Shown here: in pieces, positions 1 to 7,070 of the stretch
Position numbering within the stretch: position 1 is the first letter of the stretch
Layout of the letters: every line of letters begins with the position of its first letter
Position numbers and translations under genes: made by a program
Notes under the pieces: generated by a model
Database searches by the model: none
Told to the model about the DNA's origin: nothing
The model's input: only the letters and a program-made list of their open reading frames with translations
Source: an uncultured Candidatus Competibacteraceae bacterium
Lineage (GTDB): Bacteria > Pseudomonadota > Gammaproteobacteria > Competibacterales > Competibacteraceae
Reading direction: 5' to 3'
DNA length: 14,799 bases
NCBI GenBank assembly: GCA_937960715.1
Contig: CALGOO010000231.1
Coordinates: 1 to 14,799 of the forward strand

Positions 1-2
1 TC

Positions 3-968
3 ACCCGCGATGGCGCCAGCACGGCATCGAGAGTCCGCTTCGATCTCGACCTGCCTTCCGCCAGCGAGGATGACCTGCCGCTGGGGCCGGGGATCAAACT
101 CCCGGAGTGGGATTATCGCAAGCGACTGCTCGTGCCGGATTACTGCTGCGTGCAGGAAATGCTCGCCCGCCGCGCCGCGCCCTGCGAGTTGCCGCCACCG
201 CTGCGTCGCGACGCCCAACGCTTGCGGCGGCAGTTCGAAATTTTGCGCCCCGGTCGCGGCTGGCGCCGCGCCCAACCCGACGGGGAAGAACTCGACCTGG
301 ATGCTTGCGTTCGTCACACCGCCGATTGCGCCGCCGCCGGGCACGGTCAAGAACGGGGTCTGTACCGGCAACTGGCGCGACAGGAGCGCGATCTCGCCTG
401 TCTCCTGCTGGCCGATCTGTCCCTGTCCACCGACGCCTGGGTCAACAACAAGGGCCGGGTCATCGAAGTGATCCGCGACAGTTTGTTCCTGTTCTCCGAA
501 GCGCTGGCGGTCACCGGCGACCGCTTCGCGCTGTACGGCTTTTCTTCCCGCAAGCGCCAGCATGTCCGCGTGCATCGGATCAAGGCATTCGCCGAACGCT
601 ACACCCCCGCGATACGGGGGCGAATCAACGCGATCAAGCCCGGCTACTACACCCGCATGGGTGCCGCCGTGCGCCACACCGCCGGCTTGCTGGGGCAACA
701 GCCCGCCGCTCGCCGCTTGTTGCTGTTGCTCACCGACGGCAAGCCGAACGATCTCGACCAGTACGAGGGGCGGTATGGCATCGAGGATACGCGCATGGCG
801 TTGCTGGAAGCCCGCCGCGAGGGACTGCACCCGTTCTGTGTGACCATCGACCAGGAAGCGGATGACTACCTACCCTATTTGTTCGGCAAGGACGGTTTCG
901 TCCTCATCCGTCATCCCGAGGATCTGCCGCGTCAGTTATTGCGGCTGTACACCCGGCTGACAGAATAG
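3..968 (+). CDS. norD: NorD, nitric oxide reductase activation protein (C-terminal part, 5'-truncated by window edge)
   Basis: The reading frame is open from the left edge, so the N-terminal part is missing and only the last 321 residues are visible. The C-terminal half is a von Willebrand factor A domain: the MIDAS motif DLSLS (about residues 138-142 of the visible part) is followed by the LLTDGKPND segment (about 243-251) that supplies the later metal-site aspartate. Upstream, LPEWDYRKRLLVPDYC matches the linker before the VWA domain in NorD/CoxE-like proteins. NorD is a cytoplasmic protein needed to assemble or activate the membrane nitric oxide reductase NorCB, normally with the AAA+ ATPase NorQ. 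norCBQ would be expected to the left, outside the window. The NirS and NnrS genes at the right end support a denitrification role. Another VWA protein is possible, but the motif set and context favour NorD. Confidence 0.85.
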   Translation, partial: TRDGASTASRVRFDLDLPSASEDDLPLGPGIKLPEWDYRKRLLVPDYCCVQEMLARRAAPCELPPPLRRDAQRLRRQFEILRPGRGWRRAQPDGEELDLDACVRHTADCAAAGHGQERGLYRQLARQERDLACLLLADLSLSTDAWVNNKGRVIEVIRDSLFLFSEALAVTGDRFALYGFSSRKRQHVRVHRIKAFAERYTPAIRGRINAIKPGYYTRMGAAVRHTAGLLGQQPAARRLLLLLTDGKPNDLDQYEGRYGIEDTRMALLEARREGLHPFCVTIDQEADDYLPYLFGKDGFVLIRHPEDLPRQLLRLYTRLTE

Positions 969-1100
969 CGACCTCGCGGTTTCTTCAACCCACCACACCA
1001 AAGGAGAGCAGGAGCAATCGCGCAACGAGAGAGATTGAAAAATCAAAGAAAATCAAAGTGTTTGACTTCCATCCTCAAACCAAAAAGCAAGGGAAAAAAC

Positions 1101-1346
1101 ATGTTCAAAAAACTTCTATTGCCAATGGCAATGATCGTATCGGTGTCCTTGTCGCAAGCCTCTTTCGCGGCGGAAGAGTGCAAGAGCGATGCTGATTGCA
1201 AGGATGGGAAAGTTTGTATCTTGGCCTTGACGCCTCCGGTATGCAAAGCACCGCAACCCGCGGGCGAGCCTTGCAAGCGGGATGCGGTATGCGCCTCCAA
1301 GAAATGCGAGATTCCCACAGGTAAGGAGGCAGGGGCCTGCAAATAG
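1101..1346 (+). CDS. Small secreted cysteine-rich protein (8 Cys), hypothetical
   Basis: An 81-residue product. The ATG at 1101 is chosen because it is directly followed by a typical signal peptide: MFKKLL, then a hydrophobic stretch ending SQASFAA before EEC. A purine-rich GGGAAAAA precedes the ATG; a TTG farther upstream at 1035 in the same frame would put 22 charged residues before the signal. The mature part of about 57 residues is rich in Lys/Asp and has eight Cys at regular spacing (pattern C-x5-C-x5-C-x8-C-x9-C-x5-C-x4-C-x11-C), consistent with four disulfides. The spacing, with a G-x-x-C segment in the middle, recalls EB-module or Dickkopf-type small disulfide folds, but I cannot name a family. 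It is probably exported to the periplasm or outside. A strong hairpin terminator follows directly, so it is likely a single-gene transcript. Confidence 0.7.
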   Translation: MFKKLLLPMAMIVSVSLSQASFAAEECKSDADCKDGKVCILALTPPVCKAPQPAGEPCKRDAVCASKKCEIPTGKEAGACK

Positions 1347-1353
1347 GAGTGTG

Positions 1354-1416
1354 CCCCTGATGCTTCCCGGTTGGGCAGGCAAAGGCCTGCCCAACCGGAT
1401 CGTCAGGGGTTTCTTT
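1354..1416 (+). terminator. Nested hairpin terminator after the cysteine-rich gene
   Basis: A perfect 14-bp stem, CCGGTTGGGCAGGC (1367-1380) with GCCTGCCCAACCGG (1385-1398), closes a 4-nt loop. It is nested inside a second pairing of CCCCTGA (1354-1360) with TCAGGGG (1403-1409). The T-rich run TTTCTTT (1410-1416) follows. It starts 8 nt after the stop codon of the secreted peptide gene, which is the position of a Rho-independent terminator. Confidence 0.75.
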
Positions 1417-1564
1417 CCCTGGCTCTCGCCATACCCGCGTCAGTCCGTCCGGGGCGCTTTCCTCGGTTACGCCCGAGCGACGCGCGTTCGCCCCGCCGTC
1501 CCCCACGGCAGAAACCTCCCGAAGGTTACAATAATTCACATTCGGTCGATCACCGCTTTACAAA

Positions 1565-1606
1565 CCCGTCCTAGGATGGGTCGCCAGCCGCAACTGGCGT
1601 TCCCAT
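1565..1606 (+). promoter_or_regulatory. Overlapping alternative hairpins in the 5' leader of the exported-protein gene
   Basis: Two mutually exclusive foldings share the segment ATGGG (1576-1580). In one, CCCG-TCCTAGGA-TGGG (1565-1580) is a near-perfect palindrome. In the other, ATGGG (1576-1580) and CGCCAG (1582-1587) pair with CTGGCG (1594-1599) and CCCAT (1602-1606) around a 6-nt loop, CCGCAA. The second hairpin ends five bases before the AGGAGG ribosome-binding site at 1611-1616. It could be a stabilising 5' hairpin, a translational control element or a DNA operator; no ligand or regulator is identifiable. Confidence 0.4.
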
Positions 1607-1621
1607 TATCAGGAGGTTGTC

Positions 1622-2047
1622 ATGCGCAAGACCGTTACCACCCTATTCGCCGCCATTGTCCTGACGGCGGTATCCTCGCTGGCGCAAGCCGCCGCGATCG
1701 ACGATGTGGACAGCTATATCCTCCAGGCGCGCGCTTACCTGCTCGCCATGATGGACGCCACCAACAAGGCCGCGCTCGACAAGCAAGGCGCTTTCGTGGT
1801 CGAGGCCAGCCAAAAAGCCGACGTCGCGCTGGTCACCGCCATGGCCGATCCGGCCCAAGCCGCGAACACCGCCAAGCTGAAGGAAATTCAAAGCATTTGG
1901 GATCAGTTCAAGGCGACCCGCGACCAGGAAATCATTCCGGCGCTCTACGCCGACGACCCAGCCAAGGCCAAGGGGTTGGCCGCCGGCATCCAGGCCGACC
2001 GGTTCAGGAAAATAACCGGATTGTTGATTGAATTGCGCAAGAAATAG
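1622..2047 (+). CDS. Exported helical protein of unknown function
   Basis: A 141-residue product. The ATG at 1622 is fixed by a full AGGAGG five bases upstream (1611-1616) and by an immediate signal peptide: MRKTV, then a hydrophobic core ending SSLAQAAA at about residue 24. The mature part has no Cys, is rich in Ala, Lys, Asp and Gln, and reads as three or four amphipathic helices (for example AYLLAMMDATNKAALDKQ and NTAKLKEIQSIWDQFKATRD). This resembles four-helix periplasmic sensor or binding domains, but no haem motif or other ligand motif is present. I do not recognise the family. The only neighbour in the same direction close enough to be co-transcribed is the 68-residue gene 54 bases downstream. 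Confidence 0.75.
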   Translation: MRKTVTTLFAAIVLTAVSSLAQAAAIDDVDSYILQARAYLLAMMDATNKAALDKQGAFVVEASQKADVALVTAMADPAQAANTAKLKEIQSIWDQFKATRDQEIIPALYADDPAKAKGLAAGIQADRFRKITGLLIELRKK

Positions 2048-2101
2048 TTGGAATCCGGCGAATGGAGCTCAGTCCACCGGCTCCTGATAGGGAACGCGTC
2101 A

Positions 2102-2308
2102 ATGCCTGACGAACGGCAACTGGCCGAGGACGTTCGAGCCGCCTGCATCGAGGCGGCGCTGGAAGCGTATGAGGAAGGCGGCGTTCTTGGCCTGTGCGCC
2201 GAGGGTCGCTGGGAATACGCCATTTCCGCGCTGCGACAACTGGATGTGGCGGCGGTCGTGGCGGCGTGGGTCAGGCGAAATCCGGAATCCGCTCGGGACA
2301 CCGGTTAG
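2102..2308 (+). CDS. Small conserved-looking hypothetical protein (68 aa)
   Basis: A 68-residue acidic, Ala-rich protein without signal peptide or Cys pairs, so cytoplasmic. The ATG at 2102 is preferred over an in-frame TTG at 2048 because of an upstream TAGGGA and because residues from MPDERQL onward form one helical unit. The sequence reads EDVRAACIEAALEAYEEGG, then LCAEGRWEYAISALRQLD, then a hydrophobic helix VAAVVAAWVRR. Short proteins of this kind, with an EGRWE-A core, occur as unnamed genes in gammaproteobacteria as far as I recall; no function is known to me. It lies 54 bases after the exported-protein gene and converges on the thiamine operon, whose last gene ends only 40 bases away. 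Confidence 0.6.
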   Translation: MPDERQLAEDVRAACIEAALEAYEEGGVLGLCAEGRWEYAISALRQLDVAAVVAAWVRRNPESARDTG

Positions 2309-2348
2309 TTTTGCCACAGCCTCCAAGCCGTGAGACCGATTGGGTGCC

Positions 2349-3488
2349 CTACTCGTCAACCCGGTCGCTCAACCAGGCTTCGTATCCACCGCGCAGCAGC
2401 CACAACCGTCCTCGCAGCCTTGCCTTGAGTTGGTGGTACGCCTGCACGGCGCGCCCGCCACGCTGGCAATAGAGCAGCAAAGGGTCCTCCGATCCGATTT
2501 GCGCGGCGCATTCCTCAAGCCGGTCCACCGGTGCATGAATGGCGCCCGGAACATGGCCAGCGGCAAATTCCACTGGGGTGCGAACGTCGATCCAACGCAA
2601 TTCGGGGCGTCGCCGGCTGGCGGCCACACTGAGCCACGGCAGGGAATCGTCGCCCGCGCCAAGGTCGGCGGCGGTAGCGCAGACGAATGGAGTTTCGGCC
2701 AGCGCGCGAATCGTCGGCGATTCGCCGCATACCGGGCAGTGTGGATCGCGCGGCAGCTTCAGTTTCTGAAAACGCATCGTCAGTAGATCGACGGTCAGCA
2801 GCGCGCCGATCAGCGGCTCGCCGATTCCCAGAATCAACTTGAGCGCTTCGTGCGCCTGCAAGGTGCCGAACAGACCGGGCGCCGTCCCCAGCACGCCGGC
2901 TTGAGCGCAGGACGGGATCGTGGCCGGGTCCGGCGGTTCCGGAAACAGGCAGCGGTAGCAAGGACCTTCCGACGCCGCGTAGACCGCCAGCATTCCAGCG
3001 AAGGCGCGGATGCTGGCCCCGACATAGGGTTTGCCGACCAGCACGCAGGCATCGTTCACCAGATACTTGACGGCGAACTGGTCGGAACCTTCGATGATCC
3101 AGTCGTAATCGGCGATCAGGCGGGCGGCGTTGTCGAGGGCGAAGGGTTCCGGATAAGCATCGATCTGGAGATGCGGGTTGAGCGCCAGCAGACGGGCGCG
3201 GGCTTCCTTGACCTTGGCCACGCCACAAGCCGCCGTGGTGTATAAAACCTGCCGTTGCAGGTTGCTCAGCTCGACCCGGTCGGGATCGACGATTCCCAGC
3301 CGGCCCACGCCGGCGGCGGCGAGATACAGCAGGGCCGGCGCCCCCAATCCGCCCGCGCCGATCACCAACACGCTCGCTTGTCGCAGTTTGGCTTGCCCCG
3401 CCCAGCCGATCTCCGGCAGGCTCAGATGCCGGGCATAGCGCAATTGTTCGGCAGAGCTGAATACGGCTGGATCGGGAGAAAGAGTCAT
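2349..3488 (-). CDS. thiF: ThiF/MoeB-type adenylyltransferase fused to a C-terminal rhodanese domain
   Basis: A 379-residue E1-like enzyme. Residues about 10-250 are the adenylyltransferase. The nucleotide loop is VLVIGAGGLGAPALLYLAAAG, the adenylate-site segment is DRVELSNLQRQVLY, a conserved Lys lies in GVAKVKEA, and the Mg/ATP aspartate lies in EGSDQFAVKYLVNDAC (usually GTDNF, so Q replaces N here). Two Zn-binding CxxC pairs are seen, CYRC and CPVC, and the thiol segment is SCAQAGVLG. Residues about 290-375 are a rhodanese domain with active-site loop LLYCQRGGRA. The enzyme would adenylate the C-terminal Gly-Gly of ThiS and hand on sulfur as persulfide. As the last gene of the thi operon, with its ATG overlapping the thiE stop (ATGA), a ThiF role is favoured, but it could also serve the MoaD/MoeB pathway. 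Confidence 0.88.
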   Translation of the reverse strand: MTLSPDPAVFSSAEQLRYARHLSLPEIGWAGQAKLRQASVLVIGAGGLGAPALLYLAAAGVGRLGIVDPDRVELSNLQRQVLYTTAACGVAKVKEARARLLALNPHLQIDAYPEPFALDNAARLIADYDWIIEGSDQFAVKYLVNDACVLVGKPYVGASIRAFAGMLAVYAASEGPCYRCLFPEPPDPATIPSCAQAGVLGTAPGLFGTLQAHEALKLILGIGEPLIGALLTVDLLTMRFQKLKLPRDPHCPVCGESPTIRALAETPFVCATAADLGAGDDSLPWLSVAASRRRPELRWIDVRTPVEFAAGHVPGAIHAPVDRLEECAAQIGSEDPLLLYCQRGGRAVQAYHQLKARLRGRLWLLRGGYEAWLSDRVDE

Positions 3489-4141
3489 CCAGAATTGGCC
3501 GGTGATCGCTGGGGAGGTGCGGCGCGCTCGGTGGTTGCGCGGAACAAATCCAGCCAGGCACGCGCCCGGTCGTCAGGGTTGGGCGCGTTCAACACGTCCG
3601 AGACGACCGCGATGGAATCCGCCCCCGCCGCCAGTACCGCCGGCGCGCGTTCGAGCGTGATCCCGCCGATGGCGACCAGCGGAATGTCACACCGCACCTT
3701 CCACTCGCCGATGCGGTCAAGACCTTGCGGCGACCAAGGCATCTTTTTCAAGGTGGTTTCGTAAATGGGTCCCAGCGCAATGTATTCAGGCCGCGCATCC
3801 AGCGCGTTCGCCAGCTCTTCGGGACTGTGAGTGCTGATGCCCAGTTTGATCCCCGCCGCCCGAATCGCCGCGCGATCCGCGGCCACCAAATCGCCCTGCC
3901 CCAAATGCAGCCAGCGTGCGCCGGTGGTGATCGCCTCCCGCCAGTAATCGTTGATGATCAGTTGACAGTCGGCATAATCGGCGGCGATGGCCAGGGCTTC
4001 ACGAATCTGACGCTGCAAGTCGGCGGCGGACCGCTCCTTGATCCGAAGCTGGATTGTCCGCACGCCCAGCGGCAGAAAGCGCCGCACCCAGCGCGCGTCG
4101 TCCACCACCGGATAGAAGCCATGGACACCGGCCGTTTTCAT
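3485..4141 (-). CDS. thiE: Thiamine-phosphate synthase ThiE
   Basis: A 218-residue TIM-barrel enzyme that joins hydroxymethylpyrimidine diphosphate to thiazole phosphate to give thiamine monophosphate in the cytoplasm. Visible family signatures in order: [10 protein letters not shown] near the N-terminus, the metal and pyrophosphate segment [43 protein letters not shown], and the C-terminal phosphate loop [14 protein letters not shown] with [12 protein letters not shown]. The length matches the family. The start chosen is the ATG at 4141 ([12 protein letters not shown]), because the barrel begins right after it and it overlaps the thiG stop as ATGA. The frame stays open far upstream, but that part only shadows thiG. 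The stop in turn overlaps the thiF start by 4 nt. Confidence 0.93.
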   Translation of the reverse strand: MKTAGVHGFYPVVDDARWVRRFLPLGVRTIQLRIKERSAADLQRQIREALAIAADYADCQLIINDYWREAITTGARWLHLGQGDLVAADRAAIRAAGIKLGISTHSPEELANALDARPEYIALGPIYETTLKKMPWSPQGLDRIGEWKVRCDIPLVAIGGITLERAPAVLAAGADSIAVVSDVLNAPNPDDRARAWLDLFRATTERAAPPQRSPANSG

Positions 4142-4950
4142 TTCAGGGGTTCCGGTGACGACGAATGCCAGAAGGGGGTTCCGGTGACGGGCGTACTGGG
4201 TTCGGCCATTTCCTGGGTCGGCATCGCGCCGGCCAGATACGCCAACCGCCCAGCCTCGACCGCCAGCCCGAACGCGCGACCCATCGACACCGGATCGGTG
4301 GCGCGGGCGACGGCGGTATTGACCAGGACGCCGTCGTAGCCCATTTCCATCGCCGCGATGGCGTGAGAGGGTTTGCCGATACCGGCATCCACGATCAGCG
4401 GGATTTCCGGGTAGCGGGCGCGCAACGTCCGCAGCGCATACGGATTGTTCAATCCTTGTCCCGAGCCAATCGGCGATCCCCACGGCATCAAGATCTTGCA
4501 GCCGGCCTGAACCAGCCGTTCCGCCAGCACCAAATCCTCGGTGGTGTATGGAAACACCGTGAAGCCGCGCCGGCACAGTTCTTCCGCCGCCTCGACCAGC
4601 AGGAACGGGTGCGGTTGCAGGGTGTAATCGTCGCCGATCACTTCCAGCTTCAGCCACGGCGTCTCGAACACCTCGCGGGCCATTTCCGCGGTCGTCACCG
4701 CTTCCTTCACCGTCTTGCAACCGGCGGTGTTGGGCAAGACCTGAACGCCCAATTCCTTGATCGTGGTCCAGAACTGGCGACCGGCGCGTCCTTCGGCGGA
4801 CTCCCGGCGCAACGAAACCGTCACGATTTCCGCGCCGGACGCGCGGATGGCTTGTTGCAACACCGCCAGCGACGGATAGCGGGCGGTTCCCAACAGCAGT
4901 CGCGAACGCACTTGGCGGCCGCCAATCTCCCAAAATGGCGCGGTGGTCAC
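4138..4950 (-). CDS. thiG: Thiazole synthase ThiG
   Basis: A 270-residue barrel enzyme that condenses deoxyxylulose 5-phosphate, dehydroglycine and the ThiS thiocarboxylate sulfur into thiazole phosphate. Signatures in order: [65 protein letters not shown] carrying the Schiff-base lysine, [51 protein letters not shown]. It starts with GTG at 4950, supported by an AAGGAGG seven bases upstream; that ribosome-binding site is made by the last codons of thiS. The gene ends in an ATGA overlap with thiE. The last 20 or so residues ([19 protein letters not shown]) are a little longer than I would expect for the family core. Confidence 0.95.
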   Translation of the reverse strand: MTTAPFWEIGGRQVRSRLLLGTARYPSLAVLQQAIRASGAEIVTVSLRRESAEGRAGRQFWTTIKELGVQVLPNTAGCKTVKEAVTTAEMAREVFETPWLKLEVIGDDYTLQPHPFLLVEAAEELCRRGFTVFPYTTEDLVLAERLVQAGCKILMPWGSPIGSGQGLNNPYALRTLRARYPEIPLIVDAGIGKPSHAIAAMEMGYDGVLVNTAVARATDPVSMGRAFGLAVEAGRLAYLAGAMPTQEMAEPSTPVTGTPFWHSSSPEPLK

Positions 4951-4953
4951 CGG

Positions 4954-5154
4954 TTAGCCTCCTTGCATCGGTGCGACGATTTCCAGCCGGTCTCCGTCTC
5001 GAAGCTGGATTGCGGCGTAGCGCCCGCGCGGTACGAATTCGTCGTTGTAGGCCACGGCGATGGGCTGGCCTTCGTAACCCCAGTCCCTGATCGCATCCGC
5101 CAGAACCCGTGACCGGTCCAACTCTCTTCTTTCGCCGTTAATTTCAATGATCAT
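4954..5154 (-). CDS. thiS: Sulfur carrier protein ThiS
   Basis: A 66-residue ubiquitin-like sulfur carrier. It begins MIIEINGERRELD, as ThiS proteins do, contains the typical VAYNDEFVPRGRY and LRDGDRLEIVAPMQGG segments, and ends in the required Gly-Gly that ThiF adenylates and that carries the thiocarboxylate. The ATG at 5154 is chosen because it gives the standard ThiS length and overlaps the thiO stop by 4 nt (ATGA); an upstream in-frame start would add twelve non-family residues. A 3-nt gap separates the stop from the thiG GTG. The final codons CAA GGA GGC double as the thiG Shine-Dalgarno sequence. Confidence 0.93.
   Translation of the reverse strand: MIIEINGERRELDRSRVLADAIRDWGYEGQPIAVAYNDEFVPRGRYAAIQLRDGDRLEIVAPMQGG
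4958..4964 (-). promoter_or_regulatory. thiG ribosome-binding site embedded in the ThiS C-terminal Gly-Gly codons
   Basis: On the minus strand AAGGAGG spans the codons CAA GGA GGC of ThiS (Gln-Gly-Gly, then TAA) and lies seven bases before the thiG GTG start. It decides the thiG start and couples its translation to the end of thiS. Confidence 0.75.
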
Positions 5155-6248
5155 GCGGATTCTCCAGTTGCGAGGCGCGAGTGTTGCCATAACCGCAGTG
5201 TTTCCGTCAACTGGCGCTGGTCGCGAACAAACGCGGCGACGGTTTCCGCGAGCAGCGGACTAAGCAGATAGCCATGCCGGTACAGTCCATTGATACACAA
5301 TAGATTTTCTTGCTGGACGATGCGGGGCAGGTGGTCGGGAAAGGCGGGCCGGCACTGGGTTTTCAGTTCGACGATCTCCGCTTCCGCAAAGGCCGGGTGC
5401 AAGGCATAAGCTGCTGACAGCAATTCCAGCGCCGAGCGGACGGTGACGGGGCGCGGCGAGTCGCTTTCGATGCTGGTTGCACCGATCACGAACCGGTCGC
5501 CGGGGCGCGGCACGATATACAGCGGATAACGCGGATGCATCATTCGAACCGGGCGGTTCAGCCGCACCTCGCCGGTGTGCAACGTGATGATTTCGCCGCG
5601 CACCCCGCGCAAGTCCGGCATTTGGTCGCGGGCCGCCAGTCCCCGACAATCCAGCACCCAGTCGAACGCCTGACGCGCGCCCCCCGCCACGATCTCGCCC
5701 GGCGACAGGCTTTCGACCTCGGTGGTGAAATGCAGCGTCGCGCCATTCTGGCGCAGCGTTTCGACCAAGGCCGGCAATAGCGAGCGCGGATCGATCTCGC
5801 CTTCGGGGGAAAAGTACAATCCTTCGGCAAAGCGGTCTTCCAGTTCCGGCTCCAGCGCGCGCAGTTCTTCCCGGCGCAACCATCGCAGATGCGCGTCAAA
5901 GCCAGTGCGGCTGACGCGCTCGGCCAAGTGCTGCATTCCCGCCCGGTCTTGGTGGTGCGCGACCACCAGCGTCCCGGCGCAAGTCATGTGAACCGGCCGC
6001 GCCAGCGTCGGAACCAGGGCTTGCCATAACTGGAGCGCCGCCGCGCCCCATCGAGCGACCTCGGGCTCCGCCTCGCTCAGCTCGCAATACGGAGCCAGCA
6101 TCCCCGCCCCGACATGGCTACAGTGGTGATCCAGGCGCTCGTCGCCGCGTTCGAACAGGCTGATCCGATGGCCCTCGCGCTGTAGCCACAGAGCCTGGGT
6201 CAAGCCGGTAATTCCCGCGCCGATCACGGCGATTTGTTGCTGGCGCAC
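5151..6248 (-). CDS. thiO: Glycine oxidase ThiO (FAD-dependent)
   Basis: A 365-residue flavoprotein of the DAO family. The N-terminus has the dinucleotide-binding fold IAVIGAGITGLTQALWLQREG (residues 6-26) followed by ISLFER. Later family segments are SHVGAGMLAPYCELSEA, EGEIDPRSLLPALVETL, VLDCRGLAAR, GVRGEIITLH, YPLYIVPRPGDRFVIGATSIES and INGLYRHGYLLSPLLAETVA at the C-terminus. It oxidises glycine to the imine used by ThiG, the aerobic alternative to ThiH. The start is GTG at 6248, with GAGGAGG ending six bases upstream. It is the first gene of thiO-thiS-thiG-thiE-thiF and overlaps thiS by 4 nt. No TPP riboswitch pattern is visible in the 237 bases upstream. Confidence 0.9.
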   Translation of the reverse strand: MRQQQIAVIGAGITGLTQALWLQREGHRISLFERGDERLDHHCSHVGAGMLAPYCELSEAEPEVARWGAAALQLWQALVPTLARPVHMTCAGTLVVAHHQDRAGMQHLAERVSRTGFDAHLRWLRREELRALEPELEDRFAEGLYFSPEGEIDPRSLLPALVETLRQNGATLHFTTEVESLSPGEIVAGGARQAFDWVLDCRGLAARDQMPDLRGVRGEIITLHTGEVRLNRPVRMMHPRYPLYIVPRPGDRFVIGATSIESDSPRPVTVRSALELLSAAYALHPAFAEAEIVELKTQCRPAFPDHLPRIVQQENLLCINGLYRHGYLLSPLLAETVAAFVRDQRQLTETLRLWQHSRLATGESA

Positions 6249-6284
6249 GGCGCCTCCTCTCGGATCGATGGTGCAAAACGGATA

Positions 6285-6313
6285 AATTTATGGAATGCAT
6301 CCGATATTCGCAA
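6285..6313 (-). promoter_or_regulatory. Weak sigma-70-like promoter candidate for the thi operon
   Basis: On the minus strand TTGCGA (6313-6308) and TAAATT (6290-6285) are separated by 17 bases, lie in an AT-richer patch and are about 40 bases upstream of the thiO GTG. Each hexamer matches the consensus at only four of six positions, so this is tentative. Confidence 0.25.
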
Positions 6314-6485
6314 ATGATACCAAGTCTCGATGGGCTGGATGGCTTTCCACCAAGTAGATTCACCCATGACGATCAAATCTTGTTGCCGCTGGCAAAATGG
6401 AGGCGGAATGCGGTAGGGACGCCGGCATGACCCGTTGCTGGAACCGTGTGTGTGATTCAGTGGCGGCTTGGCGAAAACGGGACGT

Positions 6486-7070
6486 TCATGCCATCCTTTT
6501 TGTCCACTCGCCACACAGCTTGCGGAACGAGCGGCTGCGGGTATGGGCCAGTGGCAGGTCCAGCAGCGCCGTAAAGGCGGATTGATCCGTGGTCTCCCGA
6601 TAGCGGTGGTCGCCCATGCGTTCGCTGAGCCATCCCTTGGCGTCGCGGGTCGCTTCCGGGTCGAACTCCTTGGCCTCGGCGTAGGTGAAACCTCGCTTGC
6701 CATTCAGGGATTTGGCCCCGGCGAGAAACCAGGCTTCAAATTCCCGATTAGCCAGGACGACGGAAATCGGGCGATGCGACACCACGCCTTGCGCCCGCTC
6801 CAGGATCCGTGGTCCCAACTCCGCCGGGCAATCGTCGTCCGCGTCCAGCAGCACCAGAATCCAGCCCGCCGCGCCGCACTTGGCGGCCGCCAGCAGCAAC
6901 ATCCGCTGAAACTCCTCGTCGCGGTTCAGGAACCGGTCGCGGCGCACACGGATCGGCGTGGGCACCATGACCGGCCTTTCGGGCGACAGCCATTCGCCCA
7001 GGCGGCGCAGCAGGATCGGCAGCGCCGCCACCTCACCATCACCCTCGACGATCACGACTACCGCCGTCAC
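6486..7070 (-). CDS. TOPRIM-like DUF4276 protein, putative nuclease/effector partner of the ATPase
   Basis: A 194-residue protein. The N-terminus VVVIVEGDGEVAALPILLRRL supplies the first TOPRIM glutamate (residue 9), and WILVLLDADDDCP (residues 70-82) supplies the DxD acidic cluster. ISVVLANREFEAWFLAG and a C-terminal TTDQSAF segment complete the pattern of DUF4276 proteins. This family is related to TOPRIM domains of OLD-like nucleases and usually pairs with an ABC/AAA ATPase, as here. The GTG start at 7070 overlaps the ATPase stop as GTGA, giving translational coupling; the frame is open farther upstream but there it only shadows the ATPase gene. It is the last gene of the putative defence operon. 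Nuclease activity is inferred, not shown; the acidic residues expected of a TOPRIM site are present. Confidence 0.75.
   Translation of the reverse strand: MTAVVVIVEGDGEVAALPILLRRLGEWLSPERPVMVPTPIRVRRDRFLNRDEEFQRMLLLAAAKCGAAGWILVLLDADDDCPAELGPRILERAQGVVSHRPISVVLANREFEAWFLAGAKSLNGKRGFTYAEAKEFDPEATRDAKGWLSERMGDHRYRETTDQSAFTALLDLPLAHTRSRSFRKLCGEWTKRMA

Noticed and set aside
1035..1058. TTGAAAAATCAA and tandem AAAATCAAAG repeats resembling an FNR/Dnr box upstream of the cysteine-rich gene
   Set aside because: The half-sites TTGA and ATCAA are two bases too close for the 14-bp FNR/Dnr consensus, and the repeat is explained by an A-rich leader.
3485..4933. A 482-codon open frame covering thiE and most of thiG
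   Set aside because: Only the part from 4141 downwards has ThiE features; the upstream part is an Arg/Gly-rich shadow of thiG in another frame.
4165..5112. A 315-codon + strand frame opposite thiG/thiS
   Set aside because: Rich in Arg, Gln, His and Gly, as antisense frames of GC-rich genes are; thiG and thiS are certain on the other strand.
6249..6485. TPP riboswitch upstream of thiO
   Set aside because: The landmark sequences of the thi box were looked for on the minus strand and not found.
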